This document shows positions 17,843 to 27,391 of a stretch of 58,126 bases of DNA, piece by piece. Position numbers and translations under genes: made by a program. This DNA is from an uncultured Oscillospiraceae bacterium (lineage in GTDB: Bacteria; Bacillota; Clostridia; Oscillospirales; Acutalibacteraceae), in the NCBI GenBank assembly GCA_949292425.1, contig CASEZK010000028.1, forward strand, positions 1-58,126, in the 5' to 3' direction. Below the pieces are notes generated by a model, which was not told the DNA's origin, searched no databases, and saw nothing but the letters and a program-made list of their open reading frames with translations. Each line of letters starts with the position of its first letter. Position 1 is the stretch's first letter.

Positions 17843-18841
17843 TTGAATATAAGAGAAAAAACTGAAAATCTTGAAGAAAAAATCTTATCACCTTTTGGGA
17901 CCTTAGCCAAAAACAGCAAAGGAAGATCAAAACCAGATGAGCTGTGTAGTTTACGAACTGCGTTTCAAGTCGATCGGGACAGAATAATACACAGCAAAGC
18001 CTTCCGCCGACTAAAACGCAAAACACAAGTTTTTATTTCTCCAGAAAAAGACCATTACCGCACTAGGCTCACTCATACGCTTGAGGTATCGCAAATAGCT
18101 AGAAACATCGCAAGGGCACTGTCGCTAAATGAAGACTTAACTGAAGCTATTGCCCTCGGACATGATCTCGGACATACTCCGTTCGGACATTCTGGCGAAA
18201 GCGCGCTTAACAGCATAGTACCTGGTGGGTTTCATCATTTTGAGCAAAGTGTGAGAATTGTCAAAAAACTTGAAAAAGACGGGCGCGGGCTAAACCTTAC
18301 ACATGAAGTTATAGATGGCATTTTAAACCATACAAAGGGCAAGTGGCCTGATACTCTAGAAGGCAAAGTTGTTAGATTCGCCGACAGGATAGCTTACATA
18401 AACCACGACATAGATGACGCTATCCGCGCAAAAATATTGACTTTTTCTCAGCTTCCTCAAGATGCAATGAAGATTTTGGGTACGAAAAACAAATTTAGAA
18501 TCGATACCTTTATGCACTCGTTAATAGAAAATAGTCAGTGCGGTAACATTAAGATGTCAGAAGATGTTACATACGCATTCAACAGGCTACACAAGTTTAT
18601 GTATGAGAACGTTTATCTAGATTCTGAAGCGAAGGTTGAGGCTGTCAAGGTTCCTGAACTTATAACTCTCCTTTATAAATATCTTCTAAGAAATTCAAAA
18701 ATTTGGCCCGATGATATAAAAAAAATCGTCACTGAAGACGGCGAAGAACGTGCCGTTTGTGATTACATTGCCGGCATGACAGACCAATTTGCAGTTGAAC
18801 TTTTTAAAAATTTATTTATCCCAAAACCTTGGAAATTCTAA
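17843..18841 (+). CDS. dgt: dGTP triphosphohydrolase-like HD protein
   Basis: 332 residues from the TTG at 17843 (AGGTGG upstream); the frame is open from 17825. HD-domain metal ligands are seen in RLTHTLEVSQIARNIAR and GHDLGHTPFGHSGE, and the later ADRIAYINHDIDDA completes the site. The family hydrolyses dNTPs to nucleoside and triphosphate. First intact gene of the dgt-dnaG-sigA macromolecular-synthesis operon, a typical clostridial order. Confidence 0.93.
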   Translation: MNIREKTENLEEKILSPFGTLAKNSKGRSKPDELCSLRTAFQVDRDRIIHSKAFRRLKRKTQVFISPEKDHYRTRLTHTLEVSQIARNIARALSLNEDLTEAIALGHDLGHTPFGHSGESALNSIVPGGFHHFEQSVRIVKKLEKDGRGLNLTHEVIDGILNHTKGKWPDTLEGKVVRFADRIAYINHDIDDAIRAKILTFSQLPQDAMKILGTKNKFRIDTFMHSLIENSQCGNIKMSEDVTYAFNRLHKFMYENVYLDSEAKVEAVKVPELITLLYKYLLRNSKIWPDDIKKIVTEDGEERAVCDYIAGMTDQFAVELFKNLFIPKPWKF

Positions 18842-18874
18842 CTATTTTTTATTTTAAAGCATCGAGGTGATTTT

Positions 18875-20644
18875 TTGGCATTTCCCGAACGTTTCATAGA
18901 AGAGCTAAAATTTAAAAATGATATTTCCGGCATTGTGTCTTCGTACGTAAATTTAAAAAAACGTGGAAGAAACTTAGTGGGTCTCTGCCCTTTTCACGCG
19001 GAGAAAACTGCTTCCTTCAACGTGTACCCCGAAAATGGATCCTTTTATTGTTTTGGTTGCGGCGTTGGTGGAGATGTCATTACTTTTATAGAGAAAATTG
19101 AAAATCTCGATTATATTGAAGCTATCAAATTTCTAGCTCAAAAAGCTAATATGAGTTTACCGGAATCTGATGGTAAAGAAGAACAGCTTTCAAAATTAAG
19201 AAGGCGCCTTTTTGAGGCAAACAGGGAATCTGCTCTGTTCTTTCACAATCAGCTATATAAAAAAGATGGCAAAAAAGCTTTAAACTACCTTTTGAAAAGA
19301 GGCCTCTCTCTTCAAATCATTAAACATTTTGGGCTTGGATACTCCCCCGAAAATAAGCATATTCTCATCGATCATTTAAAAGGAAAAGGATTTAAAGATT
19401 TCGAGTTAGCTCAAGCAAATTTAGCATTCAGCAGTAACTATTCAAAACAGTATTCTAGATTCTTTAACCGGGTGATGTTTCCAATTATAGATCTAAGAGG
19501 AAATGTAATTGCATTTGGTGGCAGAGCCTTAAGTGATGTAAAACCTAAATATTTAAATACATCTGACACTCCTGTCTTTAAAAAAAGCTCAAATTTGTTC
19601 GCTTTAAATGTTGCAAAAAACTTTTGTCAAAACAACATCATTTTGGTGGAAGGCTACATGGACGTTATTGCTCTACATAAGGCTGGATTTCAAAATACTG
19701 TAGCAACTTTAGGCACTGCTTTAACTTCAGAGCAAGCCCAGATAATCTCAAGATATACAAAGGAAGTTATCATATGTTACGACTCAGACGAAGCCGGGCA
19801 AAAGGCTTCAAGCAGGGCTATAGATATATTAAGGAAGACAAACCTCTTGATACGTGTTTTAAACATACCTAAAGGAAAGGATCCCGATGAGTTTATACGC
19901 TCATATGGTGACGAAGGGCATGCTCGATTTAAAAGACTTGTCGAAAATGCATGCAACGATGTAGAGTATCAGCTTTTAAAAGCTTTAAGAGAAAATGATA
20001 TCGCAACTACAGACGGGAAAATAGCTTATTTAAAATCCGCAATTAAAATTCTTTCAAAAATAAATAGCAGCATAGAAAGAGAAATATATGCGATAAAGCT
20101 CAGTGAAATGGCTGGCATCGATAAATCTACAATTCTGTCACAAGTGGCTAAGGAAGCTCGGCTATTCTCAAAAAGTAAAAATAAGCAACAGTTCATAGAG
20201 ATAGAACAAAAACTGTCAGCTCAGAAAGATCAAATAAACAAAGAAAAGCACGATAATCTTCGCTCTGCAAACGCAGAAGAAGCCATCATAGCCTTTTTAA
20301 TAAATCACCCTGAATACATAAATACAATTTCGGAATCCCTTTCACCTGAAAAATTTTCAACACAGTTTAATAAACGTGTGTACGAGTTTATTCTAGACCA
20401 AAATTTAAACCAGAAAAATTTATCTATTTCAAGTTTCAGAGAAATTTTTGATAAAGATGAGTTTTATAAAATCACAGGTTTTTTAGCGCTTGAATCTCAT
20501 AGAGAATCTAATATCAATTCTGCAAACGAATATATAAAAGTAATACTTGAAGAGCATGAAAAACTTAAGGATGAAAAATTAAAGCTTGCTTCGAACAGAG
20601 ATATTCTTGAATATATTGGCAAGTTAAGGGAACAAAAAAAATAG
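18875..20644 (+). CDS. dnaG: DNA primase
   Basis: 589 residues starting at TTG behind GAGGTGA. N-terminal CHC2 zinc domain (CPFHAEKTASF...YCFGCGVGGD), Toprim catalytic core with ILVEGYMDVIALHKAGF and CYDSDEAGQKA, and a C-terminal helicase-binding region. Synthesises RNA primers at the replication fork. Followed by sigA after 12 bases. Confidence 0.97.
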   Translation: MAFPERFIEELKFKNDISGIVSSYVNLKKRGRNLVGLCPFHAEKTASFNVYPENGSFYCFGCGVGGDVITFIEKIENLDYIEAIKFLAQKANMSLPESDGKEEQLSKLRRRLFEANRESALFFHNQLYKKDGKKALNYLLKRGLSLQIIKHFGLGYSPENKHILIDHLKGKGFKDFELAQANLAFSSNYSKQYSRFFNRVMFPIIDLRGNVIAFGGRALSDVKPKYLNTSDTPVFKKSSNLFALNVAKNFCQNNIILVEGYMDVIALHKAGFQNTVATLGTALTSEQAQIISRYTKEVIICYDSDEAGQKASSRAIDILRKTNLLIRVLNIPKGKDPDEFIRSYGDEGHARFKRLVENACNDVEYQLLKALRENDIATTDGKIAYLKSAIKILSKINSSIEREIYAIKLSEMAGIDKSTILSQVAKEARLFSKSKNKQQFIEIEQKLSAQKDQINKEKHDNLRSANAEEAIIAFLINHPEYINTISESLSPEKFSTQFNKRVYEFILDQNLNQKNLSISSFREIFDKDEFYKITGFLALESHRESNINSANEYIKVILEEHEKLKDEKLKLASNRDILEYIGKLREQKK

Positions 20645-20656
20645 GAGGAATAAAAA

Positions 20657-21766
20657 ATGGGAAATACTCCAGCTAAAAGCAAAGAAACTATTATGCAAGA
20701 ACTGATGGATAAAGGAAAAGCTAAAGGAAAAATAAGCACAAAAGAAATATTAGATGCTATGGGCGAGTCTGATTTTGAGCCAGAGCAAATAGAACAATTA
20801 TATGATAGTTTAGAGTCTTCCGGTGTAGAAATAATTGAAGACTTTTCCGATATAAAAATTTATGATTTGGATGAAGGTACTTCTGAAAATGAAGCTCATG
20901 AAAGTTCTACAAACTCAGCAGAGTTTGAAGGTATAGTACCTGTTGATGATCCAGTGAAAGTTTACCTGAAAGAAATAGGCAAAGTGCCGCTTTTATCTAT
21001 GGAAGAAGAACTGAAATTAGCAGAAAAAATAAGGCAAGGCGACGAAAATGCTAAAAGAAAACTCTCTGAAGCTAACCTTCGCTTGGTTGTAAGCATAGCT
21101 AAACGGTACTTAGGTAGAGGTATGCATCTTTTAGATCTTATTCAAGAGGGAAACTTGGGTCTCATAAAGGCTGTAGAAAAGTTTGATTACACTAAAGGGT
21201 TTAAATTTTCTACTTACGCCACTTGGTGGATTCGGCAGGCTATTACTCGCGCAATCTCCGACCAAGCAAGGACAATACGTATTCCTGTGCACATGGTTGA
21301 AACTATAAATCGTTTAAAAAAAGCATCAAATCAGTTGCTTCACAAAAACGGCCATGAAGCTACACCTGAAGAAATCGCTGCTGAATTAAAAATGCCAGAA
21401 GAAAAAATACGCGAAATCATGAGAATTTCCAAAGAGCCTGTTTCTCTTGAAGACCCTGTAGGTGAAGAGGACGATAGTCACCGCGGAGATTTCATCCCCG
21501 ACGATGATGCTCTAGCACCCGCTGATGCTGCATTTCACACGTTGTTAAGAGAACAGCTCTCTAACGTACTGTATACATTAACACCAAGGGAAGAAAAAGT
21601 TCTACGATTAAGGTTCGGCTTAGAGGACGGTCGTGCTAGAACCCTAGAAGAAGTTGGCAGAGAATTTAACGTAACAAGAGAACGAATCCGCCAGATAGAA
21701 TCAAAAGCTCTCAGGAAATTGCGCCACCCCAGTCGCAGTAAGAAGCTTAAAGATTTTTTAGACTAA
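20657..21766 (+). CDS. sigA: RNA polymerase primary sigma factor
   Basis: 369 residues, Bacillus-SigA-like length with a short region 1.1. Region 1.2 is [17 protein letters not shown]. Regions 2.1-2.4 include [16 protein letters not shown] and [16 protein letters not shown]. Region 4.2 is the helix-turn-helix [23 protein letters not shown] precedes the ATG. Directs housekeeping promoters such as the consensus one before greA at 51028. No terminator is obvious after it; a convergent gene follows. Confidence 0.97.
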   Translation: MGNTPAKSKETIMQELMDKGKAKGKISTKEILDAMGESDFEPEQIEQLYDSLESSGVEIIEDFSDIKIYDLDEGTSENEAHESSTNSAEFEGIVPVDDPVKVYLKEIGKVPLLSMEEELKLAEKIRQGDENAKRKLSEANLRLVVSIAKRYLGRGMHLLDLIQEGNLGLIKAVEKFDYTKGFKFSTYATWWIRQAITRAISDQARTIRIPVHMVETINRLKKASNQLLHKNGHEATPEEIAAELKMPEEKIREIMRISKEPVSLEDPVGEEDDSHRGDFIPDDDALAPADAAFHTLLREQLSNVLYTLTPREEKVLRLRFGLEDGRARTLEEVGREFNVTRERIRQIESKALRKLRHPSRSKKLKDFLD

Positions 21767-21798
21767 CGCCATAGTCAACATAATATCGCGCTCAATAT

Positions 21799-22101
21799 TT
21801 ATTTGAAGCGTAGACCAAATAAGTTGCTGAAGTTTTTAAAGTATTTTTTTCTTTTATGCCTTCCTATGCCACAGTTTATCAGCACTGTGTCGTCCCCTAT
21901 TACTTTTATGTCCTCCCATCTTATAAATATATCTTCTTCTCTGCCTAAAACACCAAAACATCTTAACCTGCCAAAAATCACAATACCTAAAACTTTTGCA
22001 TTTTCGGTGTCCACTTCCACGTCGTCTACACATCCAAAACGCATTCCTGTTTTTATATTTATGACTTCTTTGTTTCTAAGATCTACTACTCTGCATCTCA
22101 A
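21799..22101 (-). CDS. ymxH: YlmC/YmxH family PRC-barrel sporulation protein
   Basis: 100 residues forming a PRC-barrel: RVVDLRNKEVINIKTG, GCVDDVEVDTENAKVLGIVIFGR, then the WEDIKVIGDDTVLI strand and a basic aromatic tail (RKKYFKNFSNLFGLRFK) that could touch membrane or RNA. Members are widespread in spore formers with a poorly defined role. Stands alone, convergent with sigA and divergent from the P-type ATPase gene. Confidence 0.85.
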   Translation of the reverse strand: MRCRVVDLRNKEVINIKTGMRFGCVDDVEVDTENAKVLGIVIFGRLRCFGVLGREEDIFIRWEDIKVIGDDTVLINCGIGRHKRKKYFKNFSNLFGLRFK

Positions 22102-22127
22102 GTTACATCACCGTTTCCTTTTATAGA

Positions 22128-22155
22128 TTGACTTTAATTTCGTATGTATTATAAT
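22128..22155 (+). promoter_or_regulatory. Promoter for the P-type ATPase
   Basis: TTGACT (22128-22133) and consensus TATAAT (22150-22155) with a 16-base spacer, 29 bases before the GTG start. Confidence 0.7.
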
Positions 22156-22184
22156 TAAATAAACATTATATGGGAGGGAAATAG

Positions 22185-24554
22185 GTGCCTAGTACAACTG
22201 AAAATATTGTCAGATACAACCCTAAAATAGATTTTGGTCTTAGTGAAGATCAGGTAAATGAGCGAATAGAAAATCATTTAATTAACGAAGAAATGTCCAT
22301 TCCCACCAAAACTGTACCGCACATTATAAAAAATAATTTATTTACGCTATTTAACCTTATAAATTTTATTTTAGCTATTGCTATATTATATGTTGGTTCT
22401 TACAAAAATTTACTTTTCATGGGAGTCGTTATTTCTAATCTCATAATTGGAACATATCAAGAAATTCGGGCGAAGAAAGCGGTTGATAAATTATCTATAG
22501 TTGCAGCATCTAAAATAGAAGTTCTAAGAAACTGTGAAATATGCAACGTTGGAATAAACGACATTGTACTTGACGATTTATTGATTTTGCGACAGGGAAA
22601 TCAGATTCCTTCTGACTGTATAATCTTACAGGGTGAGTGCGAAGTTAACGAATCATTAATTACAGGAGAGTCTGATCCTGTACATAAAAAAAAGTCTGAT
22701 ATGTTGTTATCGGGGAGCTTTATAGTAAGCGGATTTTGTTACGCGAAAGTTGATCATATAAAAGATGAAAATTATGCATTTACTATTTCTAAGGATGCCA
22801 AGTACATAAAAAAAGTCAATTCGGAGATAATGCAGACCTTTAACAAAATAATATTAATCCTCTCGATACTGATAATACCTATAGGAACTTGGCTGTTTTT
22901 TAAGCAAATGGGTAACCATTCTAGCTTTGAGAACGCTGTTATAAGTACATGTGCCGCCATCATAGGGATGATCCCGGAGGGACTGGTGTTGCTTACAAGT
23001 ACGGTCCTTGCCGTGAGCGTTATAAGACTTTCAAGGAAGAGGGTTTTAGTGCAAGAGATATATTGCATAGAAACTCTCGCGAGGGTAGACACTCTTTGCC
23101 TTGATAAAACCGGAACTTTGACCGAAGGAATTATGGAAGTAAGTAAAACCATTCCGTACAACTCGTACAGCAATAAGGATATAAGTCAAGCCCTCTGTTT
23201 ATTTTCTTCATCGCTTCAAGATAACAACTCTACATTTAATGCCATTAAAAACGTATTTAAACACTCTAAGCATTTCAAGTTTTCAAGTGCCGATATAGTT
23301 ATCCCTTTTTCGTCGGACAAAAAATGGTCTGGGCTTTTTAAAAATGGACAAGGAAGTTTTATATTAGGGGCACCGGAGTTTATTTTAGAACATGCCGAAT
23401 TAGACAAAATTAAAACCGACCTTGAAAATTATTCGCAAAGTAGCAGGGTGGTAGCACTTGCTCATTCTGAAAATGAGTTTCAAAGCAATAAGTTACCGAA
23501 GAACGTAAGGCTTATGGGTCTTATACTTATAAAAGATAAAATCAGACAGCAAGCTAAAAATACTTTAGAATATTTTAAAGATCAAGGTGTAACAATTAAA
23601 GTTATTTCAGGTGACAATATACAGACTGTCTCAAGCATAGCAAAGCAAGTTGGCATTGAAGGCTACGACAAAGTTATAGATTTTTCAAATGTAAAGACAG
23701 ATGAGGAGATAAAAAATGCAGCTAACTCTTATACAGTTTTCGGAAGAGTTTCGCCTGACCAAAAGAAAAAATTAATTTGTGCTTTAAAGGAATCTGGTCA
23801 CACGGTCGCCATGACGGGTGATGGAGTAAATGACGTCTTGGCTTTAAAAGAAGCTGATTGCAGCATAGCAATGGCATCAGGCAGTGCTGCTACCAAAAAT
23901 GTTTCTCAACTGGTCTTGCTTGACTCTAACTTTGATGCCATGCCGAAAGTCGTATCGGAGGGAAGAAGGTCGATAAATAATATTCAAAGATCGTCATCTC
24001 TATTTCTAGTTAAGACTATATACGCTACTCTTCTTGCCATTGTTTTTTTGTTTATAAATATGCCATACCCGTTTATGCCGATACAGATGACGCTAACCAG
24101 TGTGCTTACAATAGGCATCCCGTCTTTTGTTTTAGCTCTGGAGCCTAACGACGACAGAATAAAAGGTCGATTATTTATAAATATAATAACAAAAGCTTTA
24201 CCGTGCGCCTTGTCAATAGTTTTAAGCATATTGTTGATAATGGTTTCTAGCCTGTTCATAAATTTTGATAATTCTCAAATTTCGACCTTATGTGTCATTT
24301 CGACCGGTTTTTTGGGACTTCTTTTATTATTTAAAATCTGCCAGCCTTTTAATCTTATTAGAAAAACACTGTTTATACTTATGAGTTCAGGCCTAGTAAT
24401 AGGAATTACTCTTTTTAGATCTTTGTTTTCATTATGCAATATATCGATATTGTTAGTTTTGTCTTCAGCTGTTGTGATAGGAATAGATTTCTTAATATTT
24501 CAAGTTATATTCAAGGGGTTAAATTTTGCTATAAACTTTATTTCTAAAAAATAA
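22185..24554 (+). CDS. P-type cation-transporting ATPase (CtpE-like)
   Basis: 789 residues with GTG start behind GGGAGGG. Shows actuator motif SLITGESDP, membrane helix 4 with IPEGLVLL, phosphorylation motif LDKTGTLTEG, and hinge TGDGVNDVLALKEADCSIAM. The short nucleotide domain and about ten membrane helices, with no heavy-metal Cys-Pro-Cys motif and no N-terminal metal domain, point to the P2-like branch including mycobacterial CtpE (calcium). Ion specificity is inferred only from this resemblance. Monocistronic with its own promoter. Confidence 0.85.
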   Translation: MPSTTENIVRYNPKIDFGLSEDQVNERIENHLINEEMSIPTKTVPHIIKNNLFTLFNLINFILAIAILYVGSYKNLLFMGVVISNLIIGTYQEIRAKKAVDKLSIVAASKIEVLRNCEICNVGINDIVLDDLLILRQGNQIPSDCIILQGECEVNESLITGESDPVHKKKSDMLLSGSFIVSGFCYAKVDHIKDENYAFTISKDAKYIKKVNSEIMQTFNKIILILSILIIPIGTWLFFKQMGNHSSFENAVISTCAAIIGMIPEGLVLLTSTVLAVSVIRLSRKRVLVQEIYCIETLARVDTLCLDKTGTLTEGIMEVSKTIPYNSYSNKDISQALCLFSSSLQDNNSTFNAIKNVFKHSKHFKFSSADIVIPFSSDKKWSGLFKNGQGSFILGAPEFILEHAELDKIKTDLENYSQSSRVVALAHSENEFQSNKLPKNVRLMGLILIKDKIRQQAKNTLEYFKDQGVTIKVISGDNIQTVSSIAKQVGIEGYDKVIDFSNVKTDEEIKNAANSYTVFGRVSPDQKKKLICALKESGHTVAMTGDGVNDVLALKEADCSIAMASGSAATKNVSQLVLLDSNFDAMPKVVSEGRRSINNIQRSSSLFLVKTIYATLLAIVFLFINMPYPFMPIQMTLTSVLTIGIPSFVLALEPNDDRIKGRLFINIITKALPCALSIVLSILLIMVSSLFINFDNSQISTLCVISTGFLGLLLLFKICQPFNLIRKTLFILMSSGLVIGITLFRSLFSLCNISILLVLSSAVVIGIDFLIFQVIFKGLNFAINFISKK

Positions 24555-24629
24555 GACCTATTGCAAAAAGTCATTGCTGCATTTTACATCAATTTTTAAT
24601 AATTGTTAAAAATTAATTGGAGGTAAACT

Positions 24630-25097
24630 ATGCGAGTTGGTCAAGGGTATGATGTTCACAGACTTTCAGAAAACAGAGACCTTATACTCGGAGGAGTAAA
24701 AATACCGTTTAAATTGGGATTGCTGGGGCATTCTGATGCTGATGTTTTAGTGCACGCCATAATTGATTCGATATTGGGCTCTGCATCTATGGGTGATATT
24801 GGAAAATTATTCCCCGACACTGACAAAACTTACAAGGATGCCAACAGCTTAAATTTACTCGAGATTGTATGTCAAAAAGTTTATAGCAAAGGCTATTCTA
24901 TTGAAAATATTGACTCTACCATTGTGGCGCAAGAACCTAAACTAGCTTCATTCATACCTCAGATGGTTAAAAATATTGCTAAAACTTGCAATATTCCCAT
25001 GGAAAATGTAAGTGTGAAAGCTACTACAGAAGAACACCTCGGATTTACAGGAAATCGTCTTGGAATAAAGGCATACGCTGTGTGCCTTATAAATTAA
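24630..25097 (+). CDS. ispF: 2-C-methyl-D-erythritol 2,4-cyclodiphosphate synthase
   Basis: 155 residues, standard IspF size. Metal ligands in GYDVHRL and [18 protein letters not shown]-binding end [16 protein letters not shown]. Fifth step of the MEP isoprenoid pathway. GGAGG precedes the ATG, and a 9-bp AT-rich palindrome (24591-24614) lies immediately before that site. The tcdA reading frame begins directly at its stop. Confidence 0.97.
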   Translation: MRVGQGYDVHRLSENRDLILGGVKIPFKLGLLGHSDADVLVHAIIDSILGSASMGDIGKLFPDTDKTYKDANSLNLLEIVCQKVYSKGYSIENIDSTIVAQEPKLASFIPQMVKNIAKTCNIPMENVSVKATTEEHLGFTGNRLGIKAYAVCLIN

Positions 25098-25835
25098 ATG
25101 ATGACAAATTTAAAATTTTACAGAAATGAGATAATAACCTTGAATGAACAGTTTTCAAGAACAGCTCTACTTCTGAAAAAAGAAGAGATGGATAAATTAA
25201 AAAATTCGCATGTGGCAATATTTGGCATAGGTGGAGTAGGTTCGTATGTCACCGAAGCTTTAGCCAGAACAGGAATTGGCACGTTCTCTTTAATAGACAA
25301 AGATATCATAGAAGTTTCGAATATCAACAGACAACTTATCGCAACAGTTGACACTATCGGTAAAGATAAAGTGGAAGTCGCTAAAACGCGCATCTTAAAC
25401 ATAAACCCAAATGCGACGGTATTTACGTTTAAGGAATTTTATTTAAGTGGTACCGAAGTCGACATTTCTAATTTTGATTATGTTGTCGACGCTATAGACA
25501 CTGTAGCCGCTAAATTAAATTTAATCGAGACCTGCACCAATTCATCAATACCAATAATAAGCTCAATGGGAATGGGCAACAAGCTAGATCCAAGCAAGGT
25601 TACCATTACTGATATATTTAAAACTTCTACCTGCAGGCTGTGTCGTGTGATGCGACAAGAACTACGAAAAAGAAATATTAAAAATTTAAAGGCTGCCTAT
25701 TCTACAGAAGATGCAGTTAAACAAAATAAAAACACAGAAAAAAACGAAAACGTAATAGGTAGTATTGTCTTTGTTCCTGCGTGTGCCGGAATTATGATCG
25801 CGAGCGAGGTTGTAAAAGATTTGCTGATTAAATAG
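25098..25835 (+). CDS. tcdA: tRNA threonylcarbamoyladenosine dehydratase
   Basis: 245 residues, E1-like fold: nucleotide site GIGGVGSYVTEALARTGIG, SNINRQLIATVDTIG, and DAIDTVAAKLNLIE. Converts t6A37 to cyclic t6A in tRNAs reading ANN codons. CRLC lies in the C-terminal half. The ATG at 25098 abuts the ispF stop; homologue alignment also allows a TTG start at 25140 (MNEQFSRTALLL), and neither has a strong ribosome site. Ends with a strong terminator. Confidence 0.9.
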   Translation: MMTNLKFYRNEIITLNEQFSRTALLLKKEEMDKLKNSHVAIFGIGGVGSYVTEALARTGIGTFSLIDKDIIEVSNINRQLIATVDTIGKDKVEVAKTRILNINPNATVFTFKEFYLSGTEVDISNFDYVVDAIDTVAAKLNLIETCTNSSIPIISSMGMGNKLDPSKVTITDIFKTSTCRLCRVMRQELRKRNIKNLKAAYSTEDAVKQNKNTEKNENVIGSIVFVPACAGIMIASEVVKDLLIK

Positions 25836-25864
25836 TTTTCTTTATTTTTTATAAAATCTAAATA

Positions 25865-25910
25865 AAATCTATATTTCAAATTTAATTTTGTTTGAAGTAT
25901 AGATTTTTTT
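25865..25910 (+). terminator. Rho-independent terminator after tcdA
   Basis: 16-bp stem (25865-25880/25891-25906, one G-U wobble), 10-base loop and a run of seven T beginning at the stem end. Confidence 0.9.
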
Positions 25911-25919
25911 AATTTGCTG

Positions 25920-25948
25920 TTGAAATGTTACCATTTTTATTATAAAAT
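25920..25948 (+). promoter_or_regulatory. Putative promoter for the secreted baseplate-like protein
   Basis: TTGAAA (25920-25925), 17-base spacer and TAAAAT (25943-25948), about 50 bases before the ATG and right after the tcdA terminator. Confidence 0.5.
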
Positions 25949-25999
25949 TTCTTTGGAAGTTTTTTACTGACAAAATATAACACAAAAGGAGCAATTACT

Positions 26000-26671
26000 A
26001 TGAAAAAAGCTTTAATAAAAAAACTATCAATTTTATTCACATTCTTACTTTTAAGTTCAAGTCCTGCAAATCTACATACTCTTGCTAGCACACCGAATTT
26101 ACCACCTATCATCCCCATGGGTGATGGATCAGAAGATCCCGATGTTCACTTTCTAGATGATATAATTGTGAGAGGCAGCGCTGAAGGCCCTTCAAGTTCG
26201 TGGACAAACTGGTTTTACAAAATCGCTGATTATGTCATACAGATCGTGAGAAACAGCATTTTTAACTCAGTTTATCCCGTCGGAACAATTTATATGACTG
26301 TAACAGAGGTAAACCCTCACGAACTTTTTGGTGGCATCTGGATTTCCTGGGGAAGCGGTAGGGTCCCTATTGGAGTAAATACCACTAACCCTGATTTCAA
26401 TTCAATTGAAAGGCTAGGTGGTAGTGCTTCTCATACACATACTCTAGACTCCGCTGCTGCAATGATTGGTTCTGACTTGTGCCAGCAAAACACATTAGCT
26501 TTTGCTGCTAGAAATGTAGGAGATTTATTTGGTACCACTTATACATTGATAGCTCCAAATAAAGAAAAGTCCACACAAAGAAGTCATAATACTGCATTGA
26601 CTGGAACTACTGACAGTAGTGGGAATTTACCTCCATACATAACTTGCTATATGTGGAAAAGGGTAGCTTAA
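26000..26671 (+). CDS. Secreted protein with phage baseplate (gp10 C-terminal-like) domain
   Basis: 223 residues. A signal peptide (basic start, then LSILFTFLLLSSS and cleavage near Ala-Ser 29-30) is followed by a short linker. From about residue 88 comes the block SVYPVGTIYMTVTEVNPHEL, FGGIWISWGSGRVPIGV, GGSASHTHTL, and an ending of LPPYITCYMWKRVA. This block is the C-terminal domain familiar from phage tail-fibre and baseplate proteins, where it normally has no signal peptide. AAAGGAG precedes the ATG. It stands alone with its own promoter and terminator, not in a prophage. Function unknown; a surface or spore-coat adhesin is a guess. Confidence 0.8.
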   Translation: MKKALIKKLSILFTFLLLSSSPANLHTLASTPNLPPIIPMGDGSEDPDVHFLDDIIVRGSAEGPSSSWTNWFYKIADYVIQIVRNSIFNSVYPVGTIYMTVTEVNPHELFGGIWISWGSGRVPIGVNTTNPDFNSIERLGGSASHTHTLDSAAAMIGSDLCQQNTLAFAARNVGDLFGTTYTLIAPNKEKSTQRSHNTALTGTTDSSGNLPPYITCYMWKRVA

Positions 26672-26710
26672 CACGTCTTTCGTAAGTTATATGTTACTTG
26701 GCAAACATAC

Positions 26711-26746
26711 AAAAACACCACTCAAAATTTTTATGTGGTGTTTTTT
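26711..26746. terminator. Bidirectional terminator
   Basis: 11-bp stem (26711-26721/26735-26745) with T-run on the plus side and the matching A-run giving a T-run on the minus side. Serves the secreted-protein gene and the convergent V-ATPase operon. Confidence 0.9.
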
Positions 26747-26748
26747 CA

Positions 26749-27387
26749 TTAAGAAGATGTATTTAACATCATGTCTTTTATTTTCATCAGCCTTACAGAA
26801 TTACTGCGTTCATTTTCATCTATTTTTGCCGATATATATTTTATATTCGTTTGGGCTTCCGGAATAACAATATATTCAAGTGCATTTACACGTCTATTTG
26901 TTTTTTCTATTTCGTAAGATAGTTTCTGGCATACTTTTTCGCATTCTGCAAGTTTTACCATATCCTTAAAAATTTCAAATAAATTTTCCAGTGCTTCATC
27001 TAACGCTGCACTTGTAGTAACAAAACTGTACGGAAAAATGTCGGCCTTTTTATTAGTTTTCATTCTATAGGTAAATTGCGGTACTTTAACACTCATTATA
27101 CTTTTGTATTTTACATCTAAAAATACATCTTGTTTAGGCGACAAAATCGCCGTTTTAAGTTGATCGCTTCCCATTTCCGCTTGAGCCAAAGTAAAATCGT
27201 CATGATACCTCTTTATCGAGTCTTCTACTCTAAGTCTTAAATTTTTATTTTCTTCTATTAACTTTAAAAACTGTCGCATCATTTCATCGCGTTTATCTTT
27301 TAAAAGCTTATGACCACGTCTTGCGGTAAGTAATTTCTTTTTTAGCCTGGTAAGTTCCATTCTCGTCGGGGTAACAGTAGTATTCAC
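26749..27387 (-). CDS. atpD: V/A-type ATPase subunit D
   Basis: About 212 residues from the GTG at 27387 (AGGTGA at 8 bases); another GTG at 27399 is possible. Long antiparallel coiled coil with the family start TPTRMELTRLKKKLLTARRGHKLLKDKRDEM. Forms the central rotor shaft. Last gene of the operon, ending at the bidirectional terminator. Confidence 0.93.
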   Translation of the reverse strand: MNTTVTPTRMELTRLKKKLLTARRGHKLLKDKRDEMMRQFLKLIEENKNLRLRVEDSIKRYHDDFTLAQAEMGSDQLKTAILSPKQDVFLDVKYKSIMSVKVPQFTYRMKTNKKADIFPYSFVTTSAALDEALENLFEIFKDMVKLAECEKVCQKLSYEIEKTNRRVNALEYIVIPEAQTNIKYISAKIDENERSNSVRLMKIKDMMLNTSS

Positions 27388-27391
27388 TAAA

